NCBI GenBank assembly: GCA_964345075.1
Contig: CAYFPS010000004.1
Span: forward strand, 1-64,000
DNA length: 64,000 nucleotides
Direction of reading: 5' to 3'
Origin: CAYFPS01 sp964345075
GTDB lineage: Bacteria; CAIWAD01
Program-made: the position numbers and the translations under genes
The notes under the pieces: model-generated
What the model was told of the DNA's origin: nothing
Database searches by the model: none
The model's input: the letters and a program-made list of their open reading frames with translations, nothing else
Part shown: one piece after another, positions 46,045-54,463 of the stretch
How the letters are laid out: every line of letters begins with the position of its first letter
Position numbering within the stretch: the first letter of the stretch is position 1

Positions 46045-46675
46045 ATGAGTGGCCTGTTGATTCCGCTTGGCCTTCTGGCCATCCTGGCCTTTTGGCTCAT
46101 CGGCATTTTCAATCGCCTGGTGGCCCTGCGCAATCAGTTCAAGAATGCCTTTGCCCAGATTGAAGTGCAGCTGAAGCGTCGCTACGACCTGATTCCCAAT
46201 CTGATTGAGACGGCAAAAGGTTACCTGAAACAGAACGTCAACGTCAGTAATTTGCGTAAACACATNNNNNNNNNNCGAAACGCTGGAGGCCGTGATTGCC
46301 GCACGCAATGCCGCATTGGCAGGGCTTGAGGCGGCTGCAGGTCAACCGGGCAGTCTGGATGCCATGAAGAAACTGGGCGCAGCCGAGGGCGGATTGGCTG
46401 GCGCGCTGGGGCGGCTGAATGTGGTGGTGGAAGCCTATCCGGAGCTGAAGGCCAACAGCAACATGATGCAGCTCTCTGAAGAGTTGACCAGCACAGAAAA
46501 TCGAGTATCCTATGCGCGGCAGGCCTACAACGATCAGGTTATGGCTTACAACACCTACAAGCAGTCCTTTCCACAGAATCTTCTGGCCGCGACATTTGGC
46601 CACGGACCGGATGCGGGCCTGCTGGAATTCGCCGATCACGACGTGATACAGGAAGCTCCCAAGGTCAGCTTCTGA
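46045..46675 (+). CDS. lemA: LemA family protein, interrupted by an assembly gap
   Basis: The start shows a membrane anchor and the LemA signature (FNRLVALRNQFKNAFAQIEV, then QLKRRYDLIPNLIETAKGY). After a 10-N gap the protein continues in another frame with ETLEAVIAARN, NSNMMQLSEELTSTENRV and YNTYKQSFP. The residues just before the Ns (NVNVSNLRKH) do not fit LemA, so that contig end may be wrong. LemA proteins are membrane proteins often paired with M48 proteases, as here. The RBS is GGAGG. Confidence 0.85.
46266..46275. other. Assembly gap (10 N) inside lemA
   Basis: Ten N join two contigs within lemA. The frame changes across the gap, so its true length is not ten. The bases immediately left of the Ns do not encode the expected LemA sequence. 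Confidence 0.99.
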
Positions 46676-46682
46676 GCCAGCC

Positions 46683-47732
46683 ATGAATGTGATGAACATC
46701 CATGAGGCTCAGGGCTCGGCAAAACGTCAAACAGCCTTTTTCATCCTGCTGTTTACGCTGGCCATTCTGCTGCTTTGCCTGGCCGCCATGCTCGTTGTTG
46801 GCGTTGCCTTCGGCCTTCTGCTGAACGATCAGGGCCAGGTCGAACTATCTCGAAATCTGGAAAGCATGTTGCCAGTCGGTGGCATTGTTCTGTTGATTGT
46901 CGCAGGCGGCAGTCTCTCTCGCTGGATGAATCTGCGCGCAGGTGGATCAGCCGTGGCACGCGCCCTGGGCGGTGTGGAACTGCCGAAAAGGCCCACTGAT
47001 CCGCGACAGCGCATGCTGCAGAATGTCGTGGAAGAAATGGCTCTGGCGGCTTCGCTTCCCGTGCCAGCGGTCTACCTTTTGCCAGAGACCGGAATCAATG
47101 CCTTTGCTGCAGGGAATTCACCTCAGGATGCGGCCATCGGTGTAACACAGGGTGCCATCGAAACCCTTTCACGGGATGAGCTTCAGGGCGTCATTGGTCA
47201 CGAGTTCAGTCATATTCTGGGCGGCGACATGACACGCAACATTCGGCTGACAGGGCTTCTGGGTGGGATCTTTGCACTGGGTGTTACTGGCTACATCGCC
47301 CTTCGTCTGGCACCAAGCCTGATGAGCAGTCGCGGGCGCAGAAATGACAAAGGGCAACTTGTCCAGGCTGGAATTGGTGCCGCTGTAGCAGTCTGCGGGC
47401 TAGGCTTGATGCTGGTCGGGGCCATCGGGACCTTCTTTGGCCGATGGATTCAGTCCGCGATCAGCAGGCAACGGGAGTTTCTGGCCGATGCCAATGCAGC
47501 CCAGTTTACGCGCAATCCCGATGGTCTGGCCCGCGCCTTGATCAAGATTCGTGATACACAGGCCGGTAGCCGGGTTCGCGCGAAACATGCAGGTGAATAC
47601 AGTCACTTCTTTTTTGCTGCAGGCATCAAGGGTGGCTTTGCCAGTCTTTTTGCCACACATCCCCCAATTGATGAGCGGATTCAAAGGCTGGATCCGGATG
47701 GTTCGGAAGGCTCTGGCGATCACGCTGTCTGA
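46683..47732 (+). CDS. M48-family membrane zinc metalloprotease (HtpX-like)
   Basis: The 349-residue protein has two N-terminal membrane helices, the zinc motif HEFSH (in GVIGHEFSHILGGD), two more hydrophobic segments and the third ligand region REFLADANAAQFT. It ends with the FATHPPIDERIQRL substrate-domain motif of HtpX/Ste24 proteins. It degrades damaged membrane proteins. It follows lemA by seven bases, a common pairing. Confidence 0.93.
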   Translation: MNVMNIHEAQGSAKRQTAFFILLFTLAILLLCLAAMLVVGVAFGLLLNDQGQVELSRNLESMLPVGGIVLLIVAGGSLSRWMNLRAGGSAVARALGGVELPKRPTDPRQRMLQNVVEEMALAASLPVPAVYLLPETGINAFAAGNSPQDAAIGVTQGAIETLSRDELQGVIGHEFSHILGGDMTRNIRLTGLLGGIFALGVTGYIALRLAPSLMSSRGRRNDKGQLVQAGIGAAVAVCGLGLMLVGAIGTFFGRWIQSAISRQREFLADANAAQFTRNPDGLARALIKIRDTQAGSRVRAKHAGEYSHFFFAAGIKGGFASLFATHPPIDERIQRLDPDGSEGSGDHAV

Positions 47733-47760
47733 ATCCTGTTTGTATCACCGATAAAATCCG

Positions 47761-47793
47761 AAGAGGGGGGCACTCGGCAAGCGCCCCCCTCTT
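47761..47793. terminator. Bidirectional intrinsic terminator
   Basis: AAGAGGGGGGC pairs with GCGCCCCCCTCTT around a short loop, between the convergent htpX-like and VIT-VWA genes, with T-rich flanks on both sides. A TGTATCAC copy at 47741 lies just after the htpX-like stop. Confidence 0.8.
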
Positions 47794-47811
47794 CTTTGAC
47801 CACCACTACGA

Positions 47812-49989
47812 TTAGTCCACAATAAAATCACACGCTTCAGATACACGAATCCACAGTTCACTATCCCTCAGGGCTTCAGCGCGTATCACAAGTCGACTGC
47901 GATCCGCACGGCTAAGGCGCAGCTTGCGACCGGCCTTGTACCACAGATAGAGGGCAATCAGACAACAGGACTCCATGTCCAGAGTTCCATCATCCAGAGC
48001 GCTCAGCTGCCTGTGCAGCTCTGACAGCTGCGAATATTCGGCCAGCCCCGCCAGCGTGGTCAGCTCATTCAACAGCCAGTGTCCGAAAGGTTGCTCAGCG
48101 CCATTGTTCATTGCATCAAACAATTGGTTTGACGACTCCGGAAGTGGGGCATTGCAACACAAGACCTGCTCGCTTGGCTCTGCTCTGTTGAAGCGTCCGA
48201 CATGGCCCCTGACGGAGTCCCTGGCGACATTGGCCATTTCTGCGTGGTAAGCGACGGCGCCCATCCCGTGCCAGCCTGCTGCCATCATTTGTGGAACCTT
48301 GCGCAGCTCGGGCATCCCGCTGGACTTTTCGCCTTCGCTGCGAGGGTCAACCACGATATGCGCCGTATACGGACTGGCCAGTTGATAGCTCAGCGCCAGC
48401 TGCTTCAGCTCCTCTTCGGAACGGCTGCTGCCGGAACGCTTGATCAGCTGGTCTACGCGGATGCGTGATGCGACGGAAGGTGATTCTTCCTTGCAGCTGA
48501 TCAGCTTGATGCTGCCGCGCCAGCACTCGCCATCCTCACCGTCAAGGACAAGCGAAACGGCATCACCCTTCAGATCCGCGAGCCTTGCCATCGCCAGGAC
48601 CGAGTCGCCTGAGTAGATGACAGCGGGAAGGTGCTCCTCCAGGACTTCACCCGGCCACTCCACACGCATGCCAGTGGCGCGCGGCTGATTCATCCGCTGA
48701 TAGTGCGCGAAGATGCGTGCGGCCATGTCTTCGCCCGGTGTTACAAACTCAATCGCTCCCCCGGTGCTAGTTGCAAGGGATGTGAGAATTCCTTCGGCAG
48801 GCGAACAGCCAACACCGACCACGAAAATACGCTGCCCGGCCTGCTGGACGCGCTGTACAAGGTCTTCTGCCCAGACTTCTCCATCCGTGATCAGCAGGAG
48901 ATCTTCCTGCTGGCAGTCCGCATCATGGATGGAAAGAACCTTCTTGAGGGCAGCCTCCAGCTCCGTCCCACCATGGTTTGAGTCCAGCTGCCCGATTTTG
49001 CGCAGGGCTGCTTCCAGGTCTTCTTTTCCTGATGTATCACGACTCATCAGATTTTGACAGCTGCTTCCAAAGACATGCAGACTGAAGCGATCCTGCGAAC
49101 GCAGACTTTCAAGAATGGCATTCAGGCCAATCCGCGCCTGCTTGATTGAAACTCCTCCCATGCTGCCAGAGCCATCCACCAGCAGCTTGATCAGGCGGGG
49201 TGACGGGTTTTCGGTCTTGTTGAAGAGGGGGTTGAAAGTAGCCAGCACGGTCGTTCCCTCAAGATCCGGGGCAGCTGTGGCTTCCGGAATCTCCGCTTCA
49301 CCAGGGCGAAGGTTCAGTATCAAGTCGCGATCAAGGCTTGCGCCGGCACCCAGCGTATGGATCCTGCCTTCGTCTGCTTGTTGGTGGTCAAGCGAGTACT
49401 GTGGGCACTTCACTTCGGCCCTGGCCAGTTGGCCACAGACAAGCAGCTCCAAGGCCAGGGGGTAGTTGCACAGCACATTTGATTCTGGAACTTCATGCTC
49501 CATGAAGCCGAATCTCTTGGGGCGGCCATATCGAGGCGCGATCACCGTCGGCAGGTGAATTCGAATCTGCCCTTGCCGTTGCGCCTGAAGCTGGGCCCAG
49601 GTGTAACACAGCACGACCTCTTCACCTGGCTGCAAATTGCCCACATTAACCGAGTAGATTCCGCTGCCATGGGAGTTGAGCAGAATCGCGCCATCACCCG
49701 CTTCAATGGCCTCCTCGTACTCTAGCTCGGCCTTGTTTTTCTCTGTAACACGGGCAAGCAGTTCACGCTCACCAATCTTTACGCTCAGCCCCAGGAGAGT
49801 TGCTTCAGAGGGCAGCGGGAAACTGTAAACCGCCTCAATGACCTTGCGCTCTTCGTTGACAAAATGCTGCTCGGCTTCCATCGTCAATAGCATTCCGTCC
49901 AGTCGGCCCTTCATGGCGAGACCCTTGAAACTTCCGCCTAAGACATCAAGCCTGCTCTTGGGGCTGACTTCCGCATGAACCTGTGTCAT
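47812..49989 (-). CDS. VIT and von Willebrand factor A domain protein
   Basis: The 725-residue protein has an N-terminal VIT domain (NEERKVIEAVYSFPLP, ARVTEKNKAELEYEEA) and a VWA domain with the metal-ion MIDAS motif DGSGSMGG and the later LLLITDGEVW. A long C-terminal region includes QLALSYQLASPYTAHIVVD, as in inter-alpha-trypsin-inhibitor-like bacterial proteins. No signal peptide is visible, so it may be cytoplasmic. Its ATG overlaps the stop of the MerR-type gene by one base (TAATG), implying joint expression. The function of such pairs is unknown. It holds five or so repeat octamers and variants. Confidence 0.88.
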   Translation of the reverse strand: MTQVHAEVSPKSRLDVLGGSFKGLAMKGRLDGMLLTMEAEQHFVNEERKVIEAVYSFPLPSEATLLGLSVKIGERELLARVTEKNKAELEYEEAIEAGDGAILLNSHGSGIYSVNVGNLQPGEEVVLCYTWAQLQAQRQGQIRIHLPTVIAPRYGRPKRFGFMEHEVPESNVLCNYPLALELLVCGQLARAEVKCPQYSLDHQQADEGRIHTLGAGASLDRDLILNLRPGEAEIPEATAAPDLEGTTVLATFNPLFNKTENPSPRLIKLLVDGSGSMGGVSIKQARIGLNAILESLRSQDRFSLHVFGSSCQNLMSRDTSGKEDLEAALRKIGQLDSNHGGTELEAALKKVLSIHDADCQQEDLLLITDGEVWAEDLVQRVQQAGQRIFVVGVGCSPAEGILTSLATSTGGAIEFVTPGEDMAARIFAHYQRMNQPRATGMRVEWPGEVLEEHLPAVIYSGDSVLAMARLADLKGDAVSLVLDGEDGECWRGSIKLISCKEESPSVASRIRVDQLIKRSGSSRSEEELKQLALSYQLASPYTAHIVVDPRSEGEKSSGMPELRKVPQMMAAGWHGMGAVAYHAEMANVARDSVRGHVGRFNRAEPSEQVLCCNAPLPESSNQLFDAMNNGAEQPFGHWLLNELTTLAGLAEYSQLSELHRQLSALDDGTLDMESCCLIALYLWYKAGRKLRLSRADRSRLVIRAEALRDSELWIRVSEACDFIVD

Positions 49990-50420
49990 TACAACTCCTC
50001 CTCTAGCGAACTCATATCCTCAATCACTTGTGATACACGGCGGGCCAGCTCGCGAAGCTTCCACCCATCCAGCCCTGCCTTGTCAACATCGATTTGTAAC
50101 ACGACTCCCGGGGCCAGATGCACCAGACTGCGAAGTTCGACGGTACCAGGCTTCGGACCGGTATTCTCATGGCCTTTGTGTGACAACTCGCTTAGCTGCC
50201 TGCGAATACCCTCCAGCGAGTAGCCATCCGCCTGAAGCCGCTTGACGGCCAGCAGCTGCTCCAGATGATAGTGCCGGTATGTGGCCGCGCGCCTGTTCCC
50301 TTCCGGCCTTGCGACCAGACCTTCCTGGATGTAGTAGCGAATGGTTCGCCGACCGAGTCCGGTCAGTTTCGCCAGCTCATCCATGCTGAAGGTCTTCTCT
50401 TCGCTTTTGGTGCTGTTCAC
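49989..50420 (-). CDS. MerR-type transcriptional regulator
   Basis: The 143-residue protein has a MerR winged HTH (SMDELAKLTGLGRRTIRYYI, then QEGLVARPEGNRR and TYRHYHLEQLLAVKRLQADG) and a C-terminal part with no Cys metal site. It starts with GTG; an internal ATG 12 codons in also fits. It probably controls its own operon with the VIT-VWA gene, and a short inverted repeat lies about 45 bases upstream. Confidence 0.87.
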   Translation of the reverse strand: MNSTKSEEKTFSMDELAKLTGLGRRTIRYYIQEGLVARPEGNRRAATYRHYHLEQLLAVKRLQADGYSLEGIRRQLSELSHKGHENTGPKPGTVELRSLVHLAPGVVLQIDVDKAGLDGWKLRELARRVSQVIEDMSSLEEEL

Positions 50421-50462
50421 AGGAGAGCCCCTGATTGATTCTCATTACGACAGTCGATTAAA

Positions 50463-50475
50463 ACAGTTTTACTGT
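50463..50475. promoter_or_regulatory. Inverted repeat upstream of the MerR-type gene
   Basis: ACAGT-TTT-ACTGT is a perfect 5-bp inverted repeat in an AT-rich stretch, in the place of a MerR-family operator. A further ACAGT half-site (as CGACAGTCG) lies about 15 bases nearer the gene. Confidence 0.45.
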
Positions 50476-50571
50476 CACAATGCAAGCAAAAAATTCACTT
50501 AATGATCCAGGTTCTTGGATGTGCATAATGATTAATGGGATAGCTGGGCCAACAATGTAAGGGCGGGCTCG

Positions 50572-50606
50572 GGTGCCAGACACGTGTCTGGCACGTGTCT
50601 GGCACC
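50572..50606. repeat. 35-bp nested palindromic repeat, copy 2
   Basis: It is base-for-base identical to the copy at 3384-3418. A further CGCCTGGCAC extends the pattern on the right. It is intergenic, between the MerR gene and the sorting-tail protein. Confidence 0.85.
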
Positions 50607-50633
50607 CGCCTGGCACTTCCCCACCACCCCCAA

Positions 50634-50659
50634 CGAAAAAGGAGCCCTCAGGCCCCTTT
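50634..50659 (-). terminator. Probable intrinsic terminator of the sorting-tail protein gene
   Basis: On the minus strand AAAGGGGCC and GGCTCCTTT pair with one mismatch around a short loop and run into TTTTTCG. It lies 35 bases after the stop codon. Confidence 0.6.
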
Positions 50660-50694
50660 CTCGCACACACCCTCACATGGAGGCAAAGAAAAGA

Positions 50695-51864
50695 CTATTT
50701 CATCAGCATCAGTTTGCGGGTTTCCACAAATCCATCGGCTTCGAGCTGACTGATGTAGAGTCCGCTGGGCAGGCCGGAGGCGTCAAAGCTGACATCGTGC
50801 TGGCCCCGGACGACCAGACCATCCACCAAAGTGGCCACGCGATGTCCCGCCAGATTGTAAATGGCCAAGGTGGCGTGACTTGTCTGCCCCAGTGAATAGC
50901 GCAGGGTCGTCACCGGGTTGAATGGATTGGGATGGTTGGGCAACAGCTGCACGGTTGAAGGCACTTCCGCTGCATCAACAGTTCCGTCCATGCTCGCCGT
51001 CATCGCCGCAATTCGAAAGGACTGCGCTTCGTCCTCAGGATCTTCGGGGTCGTTATCGTTCGAACGGATTTCCAGTGCAAGCAGCACATCACTGGCGCCA
51101 ATTCCCGGCACACCCGAAAGATGCAGCTTCCACAGCTTGTCACCGTTATCGATTTCCTCCCACATCTCGCTGATCCAGGTTCCCTGAAAGGCCAGCTCGA
51201 TCGGGGCACGATTCATGCACTCCACGCGCAGATCAATGATTTCATTGCTCCTGAAGCTGCTGAAAAGCAGCTCGACCCCATCGGCCCGTACGCCATCAGC
51301 AGGATTGAAGTTGAAAACAAGGGCTTCGTCGTCCTTGGAGACATTGTTTCGTGAGCTCATGTTGAAGTATTCGATGCCGGTTCCACCGGAGATTTCATCG
51401 TCCCCCGTGGTGCGCGCGCGGTCGTTCGAAAACTCACGAAGTCCTTCAGCATCAACACGAAAGGCTTTTACGCCAAGCCCTTCGTCCCGACCATCTGGCA
51501 TGCGGCTGTTTTCATCGGTCATGGTGATAATGCCGGCATGATAATCGTGCAGATCGGGCAGGCCGATGAAGGTATCAAGATGTGTTTTGGCCGTAATGGT
51601 CATGAAGACGGGATCATCGGCCGTACCCGCGCCAGCCAGTCCACTGCGCTGCGCCTGCAGAACGGAACCTTCACCCGTGTCGGGGCTCGTGTAGAACCCA
51701 GGAAGATCGTAGTCTACAACGCTTTCCGTGTTGATATCCGAAGTGCCAAGTCCCAGACCTTCTGCCGTGAACTTGAAGGAGAGCTCTTCGCCCAGAGCAA
51801 TGCCCGATACGCCCACAAGGCTGCTCAGCATGCCCGCAGCAAATCCCTTTGTCCATCCCTTCAT
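50695..51864 (-). CDS. Secreted protein with FlgD-like/Por-type C-terminal sorting domain
   Basis: The 389-residue protein has a signal peptide (MKGWTKGFAAGMLSSLVGVS and on), an acidic globular region without a recognised family, and a C-terminal 80-residue tail. The tail begins LLPNHPNPFNPVTTLRYSL and ends with SGLYISQLEADGFVETRKLM. This tail is the FlgD-Ig-like or type IX secretion sorting domain found in FCB-group bacteria. It is therefore probably exported and anchored at the surface. The ATG at 51864 starts the signal peptide. Confidence 0.85.
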   Translation of the reverse strand: MKGWTKGFAAGMLSSLVGVSGIALGEELSFKFTAEGLGLGTSDINTESVVDYDLPGFYTSPDTGEGSVLQAQRSGLAGAGTADDPVFMTITAKTHLDTFIGLPDLHDYHAGIITMTDENSRMPDGRDEGLGVKAFRVDAEGLREFSNDRARTTGDDEISGGTGIEYFNMSSRNNVSKDDEALVFNFNPADGVRADGVELLFSSFRSNEIIDLRVECMNRAPIELAFQGTWISEMWEEIDNGDKLWKLHLSGVPGIGASDVLLALEIRSNDNDPEDPEDEAQSFRIAAMTASMDGTVDAAEVPSTVQLLPNHPNPFNPVTTLRYSLGQTSHATLAIYNLAGHRVATLVDGLVVRGQHDVSFDASGLPSGLYISQLEADGFVETRKLMLMK

Positions 51865-52110
51865 TTCACCATCCCTTCCCGGGTTTCCCCGCTTGTCATT
51901 CGATTGCTGGTCACAGGTCATGGTTGGCCCTGGCGAAGCCATCTCATTCCCCGGCCGTCAATCATCGGCATGCCGAAAGCTCTGAATCACCCTGCGCGGC
52001 ATTATTTCACTTTCCGCCCATTGCCAGGAAGACGGATGACAGGTACAGGAACCCCAATTCATTCAGGATTTTACTTGCTATTGCGATCGGAAATTGGTTT
52101 ACTGGACACG

Positions 52111-52164
52111 TGCGCCGATTTGACACCGCTTGCGGGCGCCGAAAAGAAATGCTGCTAAAGTGTG
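52111..52164 (+). ncRNA. SAM-II-like riboswitch aptamer, copy 1
   Basis: The RNA shows the SAM-II order: P1 stem GCGCC/GGCGC, loop GATTTGACACCGCTTGCG, an A-rich linker and the conserved GCTAAAG. ACAC in the loop can pair with GTGT after GCTAAA to close the H-type pseudoknot, and loop GC pairs with GC of GCTAAA. The core is close to the known SAM-II sequence (GAUUUAACC..UUGC..GCUAAA). A terminator follows 25 bases later. Confidence 0.75.
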
Positions 52165-52189
52165 ATCCACCACCACAAACCGATGGATC

Positions 52190-52221
52190 CCGCTTGAGCC
52201 TTTCGTCAAGCGGTTTTTTTT
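52190..52221 (+). terminator. Intrinsic terminator after riboswitch copy 1
   Basis: CCGCTTGA and TCAAGCGG form a perfect 8-bp stem, followed by eight T. The left arm repeats CCGCTTG of the aptamer loop, so the right arm could pair with either, giving a possible switch. Confidence 0.88.
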
Positions 52222-52223
52222 AT

Positions 52224-52278
52224 GTCGCCGATTTGATCGCGCAGCTTGCGGGCGACCCAAAAATGCAGCTAAAGCGGG
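52224..52278 (+). ncRNA. SAM-II-like riboswitch aptamer, copy 2
   Basis: P1 is a perfect 6-bp GTCGCC/GGCGAC. The loop is GATTTGATCGCGCAGCTTGCG, then CCCAAAAATGCAGCTAAAGCG. The pseudoknot pairing is CGC with GCG, where copy 1 has ACAC with GTGT. This covariation between copies supports the fold. Confidence 0.75.
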
Positions 52279-52314
52279 CGTCTCCTATTGGGAATGGAGC
52301 GCCTGTTTCGTTTT
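52277..52314 (+). terminator. Terminator-like hairpin after riboswitch copy 2
   Basis: GGCG-T-CTCC pairs with GGAGCGCC with one bulged T, followed by TGTTTCGTTTT. Its left arm overlaps the end of the aptamer, so ligand binding could compete with it. The gene's RBS (AAAGGAGG) comes just after. Confidence 0.65.
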
Positions 52315-52328
52315 CAAAGGAGGACCTC

Positions 52329-53576
52329 ATGTGCAAGCACGACAATCACACCCAACCCAGGCAGAATGGCAACTCTTCCCGCAAAGGGCGGCGCAGGAAA
52401 CAAAGCCCTGAAGAGGAAGCGCTCAGCCACTTCACCGAAGACTGGCAGAAGGCCTTTGATCTTGATTTCGTCCCTGAATTGTGGTTCGGTCAGAAGACGA
52501 GCCGGGTTGAATGGGATGCAAGCAAGCGCCGGCCCCTTACGCTTGATCTCCTCTGCCAGATTCTGAACAATGGCCTTGATGAAGCCACCGAGGGGGAGCT
52601 GGGCCCCCACGCCCTGGAGTTCCTCAGCCGGCTTGGCTATGCCACACCAAAATGGGAGGCAAACACAAGTCTTGGTCAGGAAAGGGTCCTGATCACTGTT
52701 TTCTACAAAGGCCTTGTTGACGGCAGCATGTCCGGATCTCACTCCAGGCAGGAGTGGAGTGACCTGAGTCTTTGGGTCCCCAGGGGCCCTGCGACCCGGG
52801 ACTGGCTACTTGCGTTGAAGGATCTTGAGCAGGATCCGTCCAGGCCTGATATCGCCATACTGCAGGCTAATCGCAAGCAGCTGGAAGCGATTTTGGCAGC
52901 GCTTGATCCGGAAAACTCTGATGCAGTTCCCGTAGTGGTCTCCCATGGTTTACTTCCGCAGGAAGGAGTTTACGGGGGCATTGAAGAGGACCTCTATTGT
53001 CCTGATTGTGCATATTGGGGTTATGGCCCATGCTACTGTTATTGCCCGGAGTGTGGAGGGCATAAACACGATGAATGTGGCTGTGAATACTGCGAATGTT
53101 GTGAATTAATAGGCGATGAGTGCAATTGCACTGAAGATCGCTATACGATTTGCCGCCGCTGTGGGAATGAGTTTTCGGAGTGCACTTGCATACGGTGTTC
53201 AACTTGTGGCAGGGTCGAGGACCTGTGCAATTGCAATGTGGAGCAAGCTGAAGAAGAGCCGCTTGATGAAGGGGATGAGTCCGGCGCAGCAGAGCCCCCT
53301 GTGGATGACCTTCTCAACGGCACCGACGGTGATATCAGCGGATACATTTTCAGTAAACGACCCCTGAAGCCGCCTACATTGGCACAACTGATCCTGCTGC
53401 TTGAAGAAAGCGGGTTGCTTTTTGATGCAATCAAAGAGTACAACGAAGGCGCAGGGATGGATATAACCAAGGAGAATTGGAGCGAGTACATCAGGTTCAA
53501 CTGCCAGGAATATCCACAGCTGGTTCCCTACATCTACAAGGCCATCAAGCACTGCGACTGGATCCCCGAATCATGA
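52329..53576 (+). CDS. Uncharacterised protein with a dense Cys-rich (zinc-ribbon-like) domain
   Basis: The 415-residue protein has a basic, low-complexity start (SSRKGRRRKQSPEEEA), a mixed N-terminal domain with SRQEWSDLSLWVPRG and a DSDAVP-like hinge, then about 80 residues with 21 Cys from CPDCAYWGYG to LCNCN. The repeated CxC, CxxC and CCxL spacings suggest several zinc sites. An acidic linker and a helical C-terminal domain follow. I do not recognise the family. A perfect AAAGGAGG site precedes the ATG, and longer upstream reading would run through the riboswitches. The next gene overlaps as ATGA. Confidence 0.85.
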   Translation: MCKHDNHTQPRQNGNSSRKGRRRKQSPEEEALSHFTEDWQKAFDLDFVPELWFGQKTSRVEWDASKRRPLTLDLLCQILNNGLDEATEGELGPHALEFLSRLGYATPKWEANTSLGQERVLITVFYKGLVDGSMSGSHSRQEWSDLSLWVPRGPATRDWLLALKDLEQDPSRPDIAILQANRKQLEAILAALDPENSDAVPVVVSHGLLPQEGVYGGIEEDLYCPDCAYWGYGPCYCYCPECGGHKHDECGCEYCECCELIGDECNCTEDRYTICRRCGNEFSECTCIRCSTCGRVEDLCNCNVEQAEEEPLDEGDESGAAEPPVDDLLNGTDGDISGYIFSKRPLKPPTLAQLILLLEESGLLFDAIKEYNEGAGMDITKENWSEYIRFNCQEYPQLVPYIYKAIKHCDWIPES

Positions 53577-54439
53577 AAGCACTTGAGACACTATCACTTC
53601 GGGATCACGACCTGCGCACTGTCCTGCACATTCCCCACAGCTCAACGGAGATTCCCGCCGATCTGCGCGGGGATCTCCTGCTTAAGGATGCTGAACTGAA
53701 GCAGGAGCTGCTGGCCCTGAGCGATCACTTTACGGATGAACTGTTTCCAGCTGCCGGCAGGCCGGCACTACGCTTTCCGGTCAGCCGGCTGATCGTGGAT
53801 CCCGAGCGCTATCCGCTGGATGCCGACGAGGCCATGGCCGCGCGTGGAATGGGCGTCATCTATACCCGGGATTCTCAAGGTCGGCAGCTTCGCCATGAAC
53901 CGGGCCCAAAAGCGCGTGAAAAGCTCCTGAACGAGCTGTACCGGCCACATCACAAGGCCCTGGAAATACTTGTTCAGCAATCCCTTCTGGAAAAGGACGG
54001 CTGCCTGTTGCTGGATTGCCACAGCTTTCCAGCAAGGCCCCTTCCCTGCGATCTGGATCAGGACACCGATCGCCCCGACTTCTGCCTTGGCACCAACTCA
54101 TCGTCCACTCCGGAGGCGCTGGTGATGGCTGCCTGCGAATTTTTTGAGGCCCACGGCTACACCGTGGCGATCAATCGCCCCTACGCCGGCGTGCTGGTGC
54201 CGGCCGCCTTCAGCAGCAATACCCATGTGCTGGCGCTGATGATCGAGGTTAATCGCAGGCTTTACATGGATGAATCCACAGGCGATAAGCACAAGGGCTT
54301 TGAGGAAATCAGGCAGCTGTTGAAGGAACTTGTGCTGCGGCTGGAATCAAGCGCGCGAAGTGTCCTGAAGAAGCAGCGAGCAAAGGAGGCCTTCGCCCGG
54401 GCAGCCGCAAACAGTCTTTTGCTGGATTGGGATGAATAG
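53573..54439 (+). CDS. N-formylglutamate amidohydrolase family protein
   Basis: The 288-residue protein has family motifs HIPHSSTEIP near residue 17, FPVSRLIVDPERY, LLDCHSFP, INRPYAGVLVP and MIEVNRRLYMDE. The HutG-type enzymes hydrolyse N-formylglutamate in histidine breakdown, and related members act on other N-acyl amino acids. No other hut gene is present here. Its ATG overlaps the stop of the Cys-rich gene, so it is probably under the same tandem riboswitch. Confidence 0.9.
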   Translation: MKALETLSLRDHDLRTVLHIPHSSTEIPADLRGDLLLKDAELKQELLALSDHFTDELFPAAGRPALRFPVSRLIVDPERYPLDADEAMAARGMGVIYTRDSQGRQLRHEPGPKAREKLLNELYRPHHKALEILVQQSLLEKDGCLLLDCHSFPARPLPCDLDQDTDRPDFCLGTNSSSTPEALVMAACEFFEAHGYTVAINRPYAGVLVPAAFSSNTHVLALMIEVNRRLYMDESTGDKHKGFEEIRQLLKELVLRLESSARSVLKKQRAKEAFARAAANSLLLDWDE

Positions 54440-54463
54440 TGCCAATGACGCCAGGCCCGTGAT

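Noticed and set aside
51849..52328. An upstream extension of the Cys-rich protein gene by about 160 codons
   Set aside because: It would translate through two structured riboswitches and terminators. The ATG at 52329 has a perfect RBS, and the extension is not protein-like.
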